From contig NZ_JABVEC010000008.1 of the NCBI RefSeq assembly GCF_014323705.1, positions 62,001-126,000 on the forward strand: a stretch of 64,000 nucleotides of DNA. Direction: 5' to 3'. This document shows, piece by piece, positions 1-8,206 of the stretch. The first letter of the stretch is position 1, and every line of letters begins with the position of its first letter. Under the pieces are notes generated by a model. It did no database searches. It had not been told where the DNA came from and saw only the letters and a list, made by a program, of their open reading frames with translations. Source of the stretch: Actinomadura alba. GTDB taxonomy: Bacteria; Actinomycetota; Actinomycetes; Streptosporangiales; Streptosporangiaceae. The position numbers and the translations under genes are program-made.

Positions 1-1193
1 TCGTCGGCGTGCTGTCCATCGCCTACATGGGGCTCGGTATCGGAATCGCTGCGGTACCGCTCGTGATGAGCGGCGTCCGCGCCTACGCCGAGCTCCAACG
101 GCGGTGCGCACGGGAGTGGTCGGGCGTCGACATTCCGTCCCCCTACCGGCCCCAGCCGGAATTCGCACGCGACCTGATCGGTCTCTGGCGGCGCTGCCGG
201 TGGCTGCTCACCGACCCCGCGACGTGGCGCGACCTGCTCTGGCTGCTCCTCAATGCCCCGGTGGGCCTGGCCTTGGGGCTCCTGCCCGCCGGCCTGCTCG
301 TGTACGCCCTCGAGGGCGTGCTCGTGGCACCGTGGCTCGGGCATGTCACCTGGTACGGCTATGGGGCGATCTGGCCGATCGACGGCCTGCTCGACTCGGT
401 CCTGGTGATCGTTCAGGGTGCCATCCTCCTGCCGCTCGGGCTGGCCGCCGGCCCGTGGATCATCAAGGGCCACGCGCTGTTCACCCGGTGGCTGCTGGGC
501 CCCACCCGGAAGGCGCAACTCGCCGTGCGGGTGCACCGCCTGACCGAGACCCGTTCCGACGCGGTCGACGCCTCGGCCGCCGAACTGCGCCGCATCGAAC
601 GCGACCTGCACGACGGCGCCCAGGCCCGCCTCGCCGCTCTCGGCATGAGCCTCGGCATGGCCGAGGACCTCCTCAAGACCGACCCCGAGGCGGCCCAGCA
701 ACTGCTCTTCGAGGCCCGTAAGGCCAGCGGCCAGGCCCTCGCCGAACTCCGCGACCTGGTCCGTGGCATCCATCCGCCCGTACTGGTCGAACGCGGTCTC
801 GACGGTGCCGTCCGCGCCCTCGCCCTCAGCCTGCCGGTCCCGGTCGACGTCACCATCGAGCTGCCCGGCCGCCCACAGGCACCGGTGGAGTCGGCCGCCT
901 ACTTCGCCATCGCGGAGGCACTGGCCAATGTGGTCAAGCACAGCGAGGCGGCGCGGGCATTGGTACAGCTGCACCACGCCAAGGGCAGGCTGGTCATGCT
1001 GGTCGGCGACGACGGCATCGGTGGTGCCGACCCGGGCGGCGGCAGCGGCCTGCGCGGAATCGAGCGGCGGCTCGGCGCGTTCGATGGCACGATCGCAGTG
1101 ACCAGTCCGCCCGGCGGACCTACAGCCGTCACCATGGAGCTTCCTTGCGAGTTGTCATCGCCGAAGATCTGGCCCTCCTCAGAGACGGGCTGA
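1..1193 (+). CDS. Sensor histidine kinase, NarL/DesK type (5' partial)
   Basis: Membrane histidine kinase that would phosphorylate the response regulator directly downstream. The frame is open to the left edge, so the true start lies outside; the first visible start is GTG at 9. The N-terminal half has several hydrophobic segments of the actinobacterial multi-pass sensor type. A HisKA_3-type dimerisation motif ERDLHDGAQ follows, with the phospho-accepting His at codon 609-611, then a HATPase domain with an N-box-like ALANVVKHS and a DDGIGG G-box. The last 49 bases overlap the regulator gene, which implies translational coupling. Function as a kinase is secure from motifs; the signal is unknown. 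Confidence 0.9.
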   Translation, partial: VGVLSIAYMGLGIGIAAVPLVMSGVRAYAELQRRCAREWSGVDIPSPYRPQPEFARDLIGLWRRCRWLLTDPATWRDLLWLLLNAPVGLALGLLPAGLLVYALEGVLVAPWLGHVTWYGYGAIWPIDGLLDSVLVIVQGAILLPLGLAAGPWIIKGHALFTRWLLGPTRKAQLAVRVHRLTETRSDAVDASAAELRRIERDLHDGAQARLAALGMSLGMAEDLLKTDPEAAQQLLFEARKASGQALAELRDLVRGIHPPVLVERGLDGAVRALALSLPVPVDVTIELPGRPQAPVESAAYFAIAEALANVVKHSEAARALVQLHHAKGRLVMLVGDDGIGGADPGGGSGLRGIERRLGAFDGTIAVTSPPGGPTAVTMELPCELSSPKIWPSSETG

Positions 1194-1789
1194 TCCGGCT
1201 ACTGACCGCCTATGAGTTCGAGGTCGTCGAGGCGGTCGACAACGGGCCGTCGCTGCTGCGGGCGCTGACCACCCACAAGCCCGATGTCGCCGTCGTGGAC
1301 GTACGGCTTCCGCCGACATTCACCGACGAGGGGCTGCAGGCCGCGCTCGAGGCGCGCAAGCGGGTGCCGGGTCTGCCGGTGCTCGTCCTGTCACAGCACG
1401 TCGAACAGCTCTACGCCCGCGAACTGCTCTCCGACTCCCGCGGTGGCGTCGGCTATCTCCTCAAGGACCGGGTGATGGACGTCGGCCAGTTCGTCGAGGC
1501 GGTGCGCAGGGTGGCCGGCGGCGGCACCGCCCTGGACCCCGACGTCGTGTCCCAGTTGCTGGCCAGGCACGCCAGAGAGGAACCCCTCCAAGCGCTCACC
1601 CCCCGCGAGCGCGAGGTGCTCGGGCTGATGGCCGAGGGCCGCTCGAACGCCGCGATCGCGGGCAAGCTCTTCATCACCGAGAAGGCCATCAGCAAGCACA
1701 CCAACAACATCTTCGGCAAGCTCGGCCTGCCACCGTCCGAGGACGACAACCGGCGGGTACTCGCCGTCATCGCCTATCTCAACGCCTGA
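1145..1789 (+). CDS. LuxR/NarL-family response regulator
   Basis: Cytoplasmic DNA-binding response regulator of 214 residues, partner of the preceding kinase. The receiver domain begins MRVVIAEDLALLRDGL and carries the phosphoacceptor Asp in VAVVDVRLPP. The C-terminal LuxR helix-turn-helix is LTPREREVLGLMAEG followed by a recognition region containing AISKHTNNIF. The start is TTG at 1145, inside the kinase gene in another frame; translation from here gives a complete receiver domain, which decides the start. Its target genes are not evident here, since the next gene converges on it with only 3 bases between the stops. Confidence 0.92.
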   Translation: MRVVIAEDLALLRDGLIRLLTAYEFEVVEAVDNGPSLLRALTTHKPDVAVVDVRLPPTFTDEGLQAALEARKRVPGLPVLVLSQHVEQLYARELLSDSRGGVGYLLKDRVMDVGQFVEAVRRVAGGGTALDPDVVSQLLARHAREEPLQALTPREREVLGLMAEGRSNAAIAGKLFITEKAISKHTNNIFGKLGLPPSEDDNRRVLAVIAYLNA

Positions 1790-1792
1790 CCG

Positions 1793-3223
1793 TCACCGGC
1801 CCGCGTCGCCGGTCCCGGTGACCTCGTCACGTTCGTGCAGCTGGGCCAGGTCGGCCGCCGCCCGCCCGTGCAGCCACCCGTCACGGTCGCCGGCCGTGGT
1901 CACCGCCGAGCGGCCCAGCCTCGGGAACATCCTGCCGACGGCCTGATCGACCGCCTCCTCGCGCGCGGCGAGCGCCGGCAGCAGGTCCGTGCCCGGCGAT
2001 TCCGCCGCCGCCTCGCGCTCGGCCGCCTCGGTGACCTCGCCCAGCCGCTCCCCGATCCGTTGGGCGTACGCGACCAGGAACGAACGGCGGAACGACCGGG
2101 TGCGGGGTCGTCCTCCGTCTCCTCGACGCGGCCCGGCGGCGACCATCGCGGCGGTCGCCTGCACCAGCAGTGAGGTGAACAGCAGCTCCACCGCGTCCAG
2201 GTCGGCGGGGAAGCCGAGCACCGTGCAGAAGCCGAGCCCGCGGTGCCACACCACCCGGCACCGGTTCGCCCGGGCGACGGCGTCGAGCAGCATCGTCTTC
2301 GGCGACTCGTAGGGGTCGTCCACGCCGACCCTGCGGCCGGCCGGCTCGTCGCCGCGGGCCCCGGCCCTGGCCCCGGCGGCCAGAAGCGCGTCGTCGATGC
2401 GGTGCCGGGCCATCAACTGCTGAGCCCGAGCCGACAGCGCCTCGGCCTCCTCGGGGAACTCGGTGGACTCCGCCTTGGCGAGCAGTGCCCGCACCCGGGC
2501 GAGCGTACGCTCGTCGTCCACCGCCCGCGCGGGGACGCCCGCCTCCGCACCGCCGGTCCCGGCCTCACCCGGCGGCGGGCACAGCCGAGGCAGCTCCGGC
2601 AGCGTGGCGAGCACGGCCAGCACGTCGAGCGCGGTGGCGATCGCCGCAGGGCGGTCGAGACCCCCGCGAGCGGGCCGCTCAGCCGGTTCGGCGTCGCCTC
2701 GGCCGGGCCACGTCCGTGCGCCGAGGGCGGCGAGTTGCGCCCGCCACCGCTCGTCGACGGCCGCCGCGGAGTAGCGGCGCATCTCCGCGGCGATCATGTC
2801 GGTGGCCATTCGCGCATGCCGGGCGCCATGCCGGCGGCGGACGATCCGTACGACGTCGGCGGGCTGCCAGCCGAGCCGCCAGGCGGCGGTGACCGCCAAG
2901 GTCTCACGGTGGGCCAGCGCATGATCGACCACCCTGGACCAGTCGGGTTCACCGGGCCGGTCCGACAGCTCCGCCGCACACCGTGCGAAGGCCGCGGGGT
3001 CGCCTCGCAGCCGGGCGCTGAGTGCTCCGGACAGCAGTCGGTCGGCCGCGGCCTGCGCCGTGCGCCCGGGCCCACCGGACGCCCGGCGATGCCGCCACCG
3101 CCCGCCCGTCCGCTCCGAGCCTCGCCGCCCGGCGCTGTCGTCCACGGTCCCCCACCCGAATCCCGGCGTGCTGATGGGGCCGCATACTGCCACAGGCGCG
3201 TTCGTCCGAGAGTGCGCCATCAC
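1793..3223 (-). CDS. DUF2786 domain protein
   Basis: Protein of 476 residues without an assigned function. The middle contains the DUF2786 signature LARVRALLAKAESTEFPEEAEAL followed by a Met-Ala-Arg-His motif; this small helical domain is known from bacterial and phage proteins but is not biochemically defined. Sequence around it is Arg- and Ala-rich with no signal peptide or membrane segment, so it is probably cytoplasmic. The N-terminal 50 residues are low complexity, and the real start could lie downstream of the first ATG. It is divergent from the gene at 3331, and a 9-bp inverted repeat lies between them. Confidence 0.75.
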   Translation of the reverse strand: MMAHSRTNAPVAVCGPISTPGFGWGTVDDSAGRRGSERTGGRWRHRRASGGPGRTAQAAADRLLSGALSARLRGDPAAFARCAAELSDRPGEPDWSRVVDHALAHRETLAVTAAWRLGWQPADVVRIVRRRHGARHARMATDMIAAEMRRYSAAAVDERWRAQLAALGARTWPGRGDAEPAERPARGGLDRPAAIATALDVLAVLATLPELPRLCPPPGEAGTGGAEAGVPARAVDDERTLARVRALLAKAESTEFPEEAEALSARAQQLMARHRIDDALLAAGARAGARGDEPAGRRVGVDDPYESPKTMLLDAVARANRCRVVWHRGLGFCTVLGFPADLDAVELLFTSLLVQATAAMVAAGPRRGDGGRPRTRSFRRSFLVAYAQRIGERLGEVTEAAEREAAAESPGTDLLPALAAREEAVDQAVGRMFPRLGRSAVTTAGDRDGWLHGRAAADLAQLHERDEVTGTGDAGR

Positions 3224-3249
3224 GGTGCACTCATGAGATGGCGACCTGC

Positions 3250-3291
3250 GAATAGCGGTTTCACATGGCTTCGTCGTGATAGCCGCTATTC
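3250..3291. promoter_or_regulatory. Perfect 9-bp inverted repeat in divergent promoter region
   Basis: GAATAGCGG at 3250-3258 and its exact reverse complement CCGCTATTC at 3283-3291, separated by 24 bases, lie between the divergent genes at 3223 (minus) and 3331 (plus). The arms are AT-richer than the surroundings. Placement and spacing suit a dimeric repressor or activator site, but no adjacent regulator gene identifies the binding protein. Confidence 0.4.
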
Positions 3292-3330
3292 ACCACAATC
3301 GGCGCTCAATGCCGCATACGCTGATCCATT

Positions 3331-3864
3331 GTGAGCAGTCAGGACCAGATAGCGACGTACCCGGTGTGGCAACGCGAAGTCCCGGCCGCCCGACCGGCCC
3401 GCCGCCGCGAGCCGCCCTCCCCGAAGCGAGCTCTCTATGCGCGTCTGGAGGAGCTCCGCTTCCGCAGTGGGGTCACCATGCTGGTCACCACGGCGGGTGT
3501 GCTGGCGCTCGTCGTCGGCGGGGTCGGGATCGCGCTGCACGACGGGGCCGGCGGGAGCGCTCAGGGACCGCGCATGGTGGGGGCCTCGACCGGTTCGTCA
3601 CCGACCGCGTCTCCCCCGGCGCCATCGGCCTCGGCCGACCCGACCCGCGGCGAACGGGTCCCTCCGCTGGTGCCCGTGACGCCCGGGAAGGTCGCGCCTC
3701 CGCCGCGGTCGGTGGACGACCCGGCGACCCGGCCCGCGCCTCGGACGACCGAGCGGCCGGTACGGCGGGAGCGCCCCGAGTGGAGGCAGGGGCCGCACCA
3801 GCGCGACCGTGACCGGTCCGACCGGCGACGGTGGCGCGACCGGCCATGGTGGCGTCATCGGTGA
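3331..3864 (+). CDS. Single-pass membrane protein with Pro/Arg-rich exported tail
   Basis: Protein of 177 residues that I do not recognise. About 50 N-terminal residues are charged and Pro/Arg-rich, then a single hydrophobic segment runs over roughly residues 47-70 (TMLVTTAGVLALVVGGVGIALH). The remaining ~105 residues are low complexity, rich in Pro, Ser, Thr and Arg. This suggests a bitopic protein with an extracytoplasmic disordered tail, or an uncleaved signal anchor. The GTG start at 3331 follows a short promoter region shared with the divergent DUF2786 gene. No catalytic motif is visible. Confidence 0.6.
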   Translation: MSSQDQIATYPVWQREVPAARPARRREPPSPKRALYARLEELRFRSGVTMLVTTAGVLALVVGGVGIALHDGAGGSAQGPRMVGASTGSSPTASPPAPSASADPTRGERVPPLVPVTPGKVAPPPRSVDDPATRPAPRTTERPVRRERPEWRQGPHQRDRDRSDRRRWRDRPWWRHR

Positions 3865-3969
3865 CACGACGGTCCGTCCGTCCGTCACGTCCGGCGGCGG
3901 GCCGGTCCGAACACCGGATCGGCCCGCGCCGACCGAGGAAAGAACGCCCTTCAACCCCGGGTACTGCAG

Positions 3970-4893
3970 CTACTCGCTGCCGCCGTGGAAACAGGTATGG
4001 CCGCCGATCCGGAGTGGGCGCCCCGGCGGAAGTGGCGACTCCAGCGGCTCGTGTACCGGGATGCCTGACCAGTCGATGCGCGATGGCTCGTCATCCGGCT
4101 CTTGTTGTATTCGAGCGTTCAGGTCGTACTCGGCGATGTGCCGCCCGGGTCGATGGATCTGCAGGACCAGTTCCGCGTCCTCATCGTCCAAATCGTCCTG
4201 TGTCAAATACGCGCTTAGCCTCTTATCGACGTGAGCACGCGCATCAGCGACAGACCTGAACAGCAGAGACTCGCTGTCCCAATCGTTATTGGAAATCCAG
4301 AAACAGCCGCGCAGCAGGGCGAACCCATGACGTCCGCAGCTCATCTCGTTCGGCGACGGCCGGCCGCTGGGCGCCGCGTCAAGGTACTCCAGACTGGACT
4401 GGGCACAACCGTCCCAAGGATCCCTGCGCATCGCCTCCTCGTATGCCGCGACGGCACCGTCGCGGTCACCCGACCAGGTGAGCGCATGTCCCAGGTACAA
4501 CGGCACGAGGGGATCTTCGGGGTCGGCGTTCAGAGCCGCTCGCGCCGCCTGGACGGCCTGCTCCGCGAGCGGACGGCTCACACATTCCTCGTCATGCTCT
4601 TCCATCCCGTTAAGCAATGTGCCGTCGTCGTCATCGAAATCGCAATTCACGTTGAACAAAACGGCATGCCGCAGGGAAAACGTCGCGGCCATCGAGCGCA
4701 GGATGGCAATTGTGGCGGCGGCCTCCGCGTCGCCAGGAACCGCCTCTTCCTCGGCCTCATCGCAGAATTGCCGTGCAGTGGCCAGCAGCTCGGCATTCTC
4801 CCGCTCGCCGTCAAAATGCCTGAGCAAGAACTCACACTTGGCGAGTAGGTGACTCGCGCGTACCAACCCGGCGTCCAGATCTCGTTCAGCCAT
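3970..4893 (-). CDS. TPR-like repeat protein
   Basis: Cytoplasmic protein of 307 residues from the ATG at 4893. An upstream start at 5022 would add a 43-residue basic stretch overlapping transposase debris and is less likely. The centre has a TPR-like helix pair: ALNADPEDPLVPLYLGHALTW, then GDRDGAVAAYEEAMRRDPWDG. The N-terminal part is acidic and helical with a run of Asp (DFDDDD). TPR proteins mediate protein interactions; the partner is unknown. Codon use is less GC-biased than in neighbouring genes, and the gene abuts an IS630 remnant, both consistent with accessory DNA. Confidence 0.65.
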   Translation of the reverse strand: MAERDLDAGLVRASHLLAKCEFLLRHFDGERENAELLATARQFCDEAEEEAVPGDAEAAATIAILRSMAATFSLRHAVLFNVNCDFDDDDGTLLNGMEEHDEECVSRPLAEQAVQAARAALNADPEDPLVPLYLGHALTWSGDRDGAVAAYEEAMRRDPWDGCAQSSLEYLDAAPSGRPSPNEMSCGRHGFALLRGCFWISNNDWDSESLLFRSVADARAHVDKRLSAYLTQDDLDDEDAELVLQIHRPGRHIAEYDLNARIQQEPDDEPSRIDWSGIPVHEPLESPLPPGRPLRIGGHTCFHGGSE

Positions 4894-5434
4894 GAGGCGG
4901 CAGCCTACAGCCAGCGGTAAGAGCGCATTGGCCTCCAAGGGCCCGGGACGGGTCAGTGCCGGCTGACCGAGGCGCAACCGGAGGCGCTGAAAGACGAACT
5001 GGAATGGGGCCCGGCCACGCACGGCTGGACGACCAGCGCTGGACCCTGGCCCGGATCGCCGCGGTGATCAAAGAGCGGTTCGGGGTGGAGTACACGCTGC
5101 GCGGCACGTCCCTATCTGCAGCACCGGATCGACCGGTCGCCGCAGGTCCCCGCCATCGCGCGCCGTCGATCAAACGCCACCTCAAACGCACGCAGTACAG
5201 GCCCGGCCTCCTCGCTGCCACCGGCCTGCACCTGAACCGCCGCAACGTCAGGCTTTCAACCTCTGTAGCGGCCGGAGAACGGCCCCGGAGTCGTCTCGGC
5301 CAGCGGCATCGCAGAGCTCCAACGCCGTTTTCTTGAGAGAATTCCCATATAGCCGATTCCGATGTTTGGCGATCAAGAATGCAGCCCAATAAGAATGGCG
5401 TTCTGTTCGCTTATCACGGTTACATCTCGACCAC
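4894..5434. other. Gene-poor interval with transposase debris
   Basis: No intact gene is supported between the TPR gene and the DUF222-HNH gene. The left part (about 4957-5173) holds a frameshifted IS630-family transposase remnant, listed separately. The right part (5180-5434) becomes AT-richer towards 5435, where the promoter of the HNH gene probably lies; I see no clear gene there. Confidence 0.6.
4957..5173 (+). pseudogene. IS630-family transposase remnant (N-terminal, frameshifted)
   Basis: Three successive reading frames give pieces that line up with the winged-helix N-terminus of IS630-type transposases: RLTEAQPEALKDELEWGPATHGW, then DQRWTLARIAAVIKERFGV plus EYTLRGTS, then YLQHRIDRSPQVPA. 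In intact family members these run continuously (a TLAR...RF.V.YTLRG.SYLLHR.GWSPQ.P pattern). At least two frameshifts and loss of the whole DDE catalytic region make it non-functional. No terminal inverted repeats were found. It marks an old insertion beside the HNH gene. Confidence 0.75.
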
Positions 5435-7153
5435 ATGTTCGCTACCATGTTCGAAGACTTGCTTTTGCCTATCGGGGATTGCGCGGGAGGGAGGTGTCTT
5501 CGGGTGGTCGGTGTCGAGGTCGATGAGTTGCCGGGCATTTCGGGGACGCTTCCCGGCCCGCGATTGGCCGGTGAGCTCGCCGAGCTACCGCTGGGCGGGT
5601 TGGATGAGCACGGTGTGGTGGAGGCGATGCGGGCGGCTCGTCGGTTGACCTCGTGGGCGGAGTCGTTGGAGCTCGCGGCGATCGCGGAGCTGGACCGGCG
5701 TCGTCAGGCCCAGGCGGATCGGTGCGGGGCATGGACGACGGTGGAGATGAGCCGGGCGCTGTGCGATGAGATCTCCGCTGCGCTGACGTTGTCGGGCACC
5801 GCCGCGGCGATTCAGCTGGGACTGGCGAGCATGCTGGAAGGTCCGCTGCTGGAAACCGGCCGGGCCCTTGCGGAAGGCCGCATCGACAGCAGGAAAGCGC
5901 GGGTGATCTGTGACGGTGTCCTCGGGATTGATCACGACATCGCCCGTAAGGTTGAGGCTCTGGTGTTGCCCGACGCGCTGCGGCTGACCGCCCGGCAGCT
6001 GGCGGTACGGGTCCGTAAAGCGGTCAAAGACGCCGACCCGGAGGCTTATGAGCGGCGTCGTAAGGCGACTGAGAAGGGCCGCCGGGTGGAGTTGTACGAC
6101 AACCCCGACGGCACCGCCGATCTGACCGCCCGTGATCTGCCCGCCGAGGACGCCGACGCCGCCTACAACTACGTCAACGCACTCGCGAACGCGCTCAAGG
6201 CCGACGGAGACGAACGGCCCATCGACGCCATCCGCGCCGACGTCCTCCTGGAACTGCTGCGGGGCAGACACCCCGCAGACCTCTTCCCCACAGCCGCCGA
6301 CCCCCAGCAGGGTCCACCCCCGCCTGCGGAAGCTACCCCCGCACCCGGGGACTCCGCACCCGAACCCAAGCCGGAACCCGAGGAGACCGCACCCGCAGAC
6401 CCCGAGCCCGAGGACTCCGCACCCGGGGACTCCGCACCTGCGGACTCCGAACCCGGGGACACTGCACCCGGGGACTCCGGCACCTCGGCAGCCGCCCCGC
6501 AGGGAGCCGAGACCGAAGCGGCCGGGGAGCCGGCAGCCACGGCGGCTGAGACCGTCGCGTCTCAGCGGGCCATCGGCCGTCCCGGCCGCCCCGGCCGCAC
6601 ACGACGGACCGGTTCCGGGCGGCCCAGCGAAACCGACAACGACACCGGACGCGAAGAAGCCACCGGGCGCGAGGAGGCCGCCGCGATCGCCCGGGCGGCC
6701 CGCGACCAGCTGACCGACCTGCTCGGCCAGATCCGCCACCAGAACGGGCCCGGGGAGAGGCGGTTGCTGATCACCGAAGCCGCCCACCGCATCAAGGACG
6801 CGCTCTCCCCGCTCAAGATCCGCTGGTGCGCCCTGGCCGTCGACACAGGCGGCGACCCCGTCCACGGGCACGACGGCTACCGGCCACCTGCCGGAATGCG
6901 CCGCCTCATCCAAACCAGAGACGGCACCTGCACCTTCCCCACCTGCAACCGCCGCGCCACACAATGTGATCTGGATCATACGATTCCGTATCACAAAGGC
7001 GGGCCGACCTGCCCCTGCAACCTCGCCGCACTGTGTCGCGCCCACCATTTGTTGAAACAACATCCCGACTGGACCTTGATCCAGCTGTGGCCCGGTGTTC
7101 TGCTGTGGATCTCACCCACCGGCCACTGGTACCTCACCGACCCCAGCCCCTGA
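5435..7153 (+). CDS. DUF222 / 13E12-type HNH endonuclease domain protein
   Basis: Protein of 572 residues with the DUF222 (13E12 repeat) fold over about residues 40-270 and a C-terminal HNH nuclease domain: CTFPTCNRRATQCDLDH, then PCNLAALCRAHHLLKQHP. It retains the two Cys pairs and the DH and H-x-x-H positions expected for zinc and metal binding. The family is repetitive and abundant in actinobacterial genomes and its biological role is unsettled. The domains are joined by a roughly 100-residue linker rich in Pro, Glu, Asp and Ser built from DSAPGDSAP-like units. ATG at 5435 or 5447 could start translation; neither has a clear Shine-Dalgarno sequence. Confidence 0.85.
   Translation: MFATMFEDLLLPIGDCAGGRCLRVVGVEVDELPGISGTLPGPRLAGELAELPLGGLDEHGVVEAMRAARRLTSWAESLELAAIAELDRRRQAQADRCGAWTTVEMSRALCDEISAALTLSGTAAAIQLGLASMLEGPLLETGRALAEGRIDSRKARVICDGVLGIDHDIARKVEALVLPDALRLTARQLAVRVRKAVKDADPEAYERRRKATEKGRRVELYDNPDGTADLTARDLPAEDADAAYNYVNALANALKADGDERPIDAIRADVLLELLRGRHPADLFPTAADPQQGPPPPAEATPAPGDSAPEPKPEPEETAPADPEPEDSAPGDSAPADSEPGDTAPGDSGTSAAAPQGAETEAAGEPAATAAETVASQRAIGRPGRPGRTRRTGSGRPSETDNDTGREEATGREEAAAIARAARDQLTDLLGQIRHQNGPGERRLLITEAAHRIKDALSPLKIRWCALAVDTGGDPVHGHDGYRPPAGMRRLIQTRDGTCTFPTCNRRATQCDLDHTIPYHKGGPTCPCNLAALCRAHHLLKQHPDWTLIQLWPGVLLWISPTGHWYLTDPSP
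6340..6480 (+). repeat. Degenerate tandem repeats in HNH linker
   Basis: Within the HNH gene a 12- to 15-base unit resembling cacccggggactccg recurs with small changes and encodes acidic Pro/Ser-rich units (DSAPGDSAP, DSEPGDTAPGDS). All copies stay in frame, so the array lengthens a disordered linker without breaking the gene. Such arrays can vary in copy number by slippage. Confidence 0.65.
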
Positions 7154-7203
7154 CCGGCCACCGGGAACCAACCGCGAAATGCGGCAGGCTCACCAATGCG
7201 CAC

Positions 7204-7228
7204 CCGGCCACCGCTCCCCGGTGGCCGG
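7204..7228. terminator. Short GC-rich hairpin
   Basis: CCGGCCACCG at 7204-7213 pairs perfectly with CGGTGGCCGG at 7219-7228 around a 5-base loop. It lies 50 bases after the HNH stop codon and is a plausible terminator, without a U-tract as is common in high-GC actinobacteria. Confidence 0.5.
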
Positions 7229-7252
7229 CTCGGGAGATGGCACCTTTGGGAG

Positions 7253-7317
7253 GGCACGGCGGTGCGGTGTTGGGGGTAGTGGGTCGCGATTGCGAACCGC
7301 CACCGCACCGCCGTGCC
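7253..7317. terminator. Perfect 17-bp inverted repeat between convergent genes
   Basis: GGCACGGCGGTGCGGTG at 7253-7269 is exactly complementary to CACCGCACCGCCGTGCC at 7301-7317, with a 31-base loop. It sits between the plus-strand HNH gene and the minus-strand gene ending at 7329, so a bidirectional terminator is the simplest reading. The long loop is unusual for a terminator. Confidence 0.6.
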
Positions 7318-7328
7318 GGTCTGTGGGC

Positions 7329-7607
7329 TCACAGCCGAGACGCTGCACGGCCCTGGGCGATGACGAGTGCCGTGACCTCCGGGCGATCAGCCGACTGGAG
7401 GATGTACCGGCCATCCGCGAACCAGTGGAAGGTGCCTCGACGGCACCAGACGGTCAGCTCCACGGTCACCGAGAGGACCGAGATGCCACCGTCATGAGCC
7501 ACGTACAGATGCCGGAACCCGTGGCCGCGCAGCGCCGTGGCCAGCCGATGGATCGCCTCACGAGGGCACGGCGGTACGGCGTCCAGCGGAAGGTGCCACG
7601 CGATCAT
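7329..7607 (-). CDS. Small conserved-looking protein coupled to ATPase-like gene
   Basis: Protein of 92 residues (begins MIAWHLPLDAVPPCPREA) with no recognised domain. Its start overlaps the stop of the upstream HATPase gene by 4 bases (ATGA type), supporting real translation and coupling. The sequence is a mixture of hydrophobic strands and short turns without signal peptide or membrane helix. It probably belongs to the AbaA/WhiJ-like regulatory cassette; its role there is unknown. Confidence 0.55.
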   Translation of the reverse strand: MIAWHLPLDAVPPCPREAIHRLATALRGHGFRHLYVAHDGGISVLSVTVELTVWCRRGTFHWFADGRYILQSADRPEVTALVIAQGRAASRL

Positions 7608-8056
7608 GACGGCCGCCGGTGGAAGACCGCGGTGACCGTACGGCTCCGCTCAGTGCCGCACCAGCCCCACCACGTCGCAAGCGCGTCGGCGGTGAGCAGC
7701 CCGAAGCCGTGCTCAGCGAACCCGCCGTACCCGATTCGAGGCTCAGCCGGACCGCCCTGATCTGTCACGGCCAGCGCGACGCCGCACCTCCAGCGGCGCA
7801 GTTCCAGGACATACGCGCCGCCTACCGCACCACTACGCGTGTGCGTGAGGGCGTTGGCCACCAGTTCGCCGGCGACCTGCACCACGTCATCGACGTCTGC
7901 GAAGTCCGCGAGCAGGAACCGCACGAACGCACGGGCGTCGTGCGCCTGCTCCCGCACCCCGCGGAACGCCCTCCGCCACACCATCGGTGGCCGACGGCCG
8001 CGGACCGGACCGTCGAATATCGCCCCGGTCACGTCGATGACCTGGTTCGATGCCAT
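7604..8056 (-). CDS. Anti-sigma-like ATP-binding (HATPase_c) protein
   Basis: About 150 residues from the ATG at 8056, which has AGAGAGGGG upstream; the longer frame to 8152 lacks support. It shows a GHKL-type ATP-binding fold of the RsbW/SpoIIAB group: AGELVANALTHTRSG (N-box) and VTDQGG (G1-box), with GFGLL near the end. Homologues in actinomycetes sit next to DUF5753 helix-turn-helix and DUF397 genes (AbaA/WhiJ-type clusters), as here. By family it may act as a kinase or sequestering partner for a regulator, but no sigma factor or STAS protein is adjacent. It is divergent from the gene at 8207. Confidence 0.8.
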   Translation of the reverse strand: MASNQVIDVTGAIFDGPVRGRRPPMVWRRAFRGVREQAHDARAFVRFLLADFADVDDVVQVAGELVANALTHTRSGAVGGAYVLELRRWRCGVALAVTDQGGPAEPRIGYGGFAEHGFGLLTADALATWWGWCGTERSRTVTAVFHRRPS

Positions 8057-8160
8057 GCCGAGCCCCTCTCTCGCCATGCGAACCGGCATGACGTAACGAG
8101 AGCGACCCACTACCCGCTGTACACATTGCACTACACGCAGGCACAATGGCAATCCACTCT

Positions 8161-8175
8161 TTGGTGATTTACCAA
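8161..8175. promoter_or_regulatory. Candidate operator of the helix-turn-helix regulator
   Basis: A perfect inverted repeat TTGGT-GATTT-ACCAA lies in the 150-base region between the divergent ATPase-like and XRE-type genes, about 30 bases upstream of the latter's start. A further CTTTGG follows at 8180. Autoregulation by the adjacent DUF5753 protein is the natural inference. Confidence 0.45.
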
Positions 8176-8206
8176 GATTCTTTGGCCGCCCAGCAGGAGA
8201 AGCCCC

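Noticed and set aside
5585..7063. Long minus-strand frame (492 codons) opposite the HNH gene
   Set aside because: Gly/Val/Arg-biased translation without domains; it is the antisense shadow of a high-GC gene with clear motifs on the plus strand.
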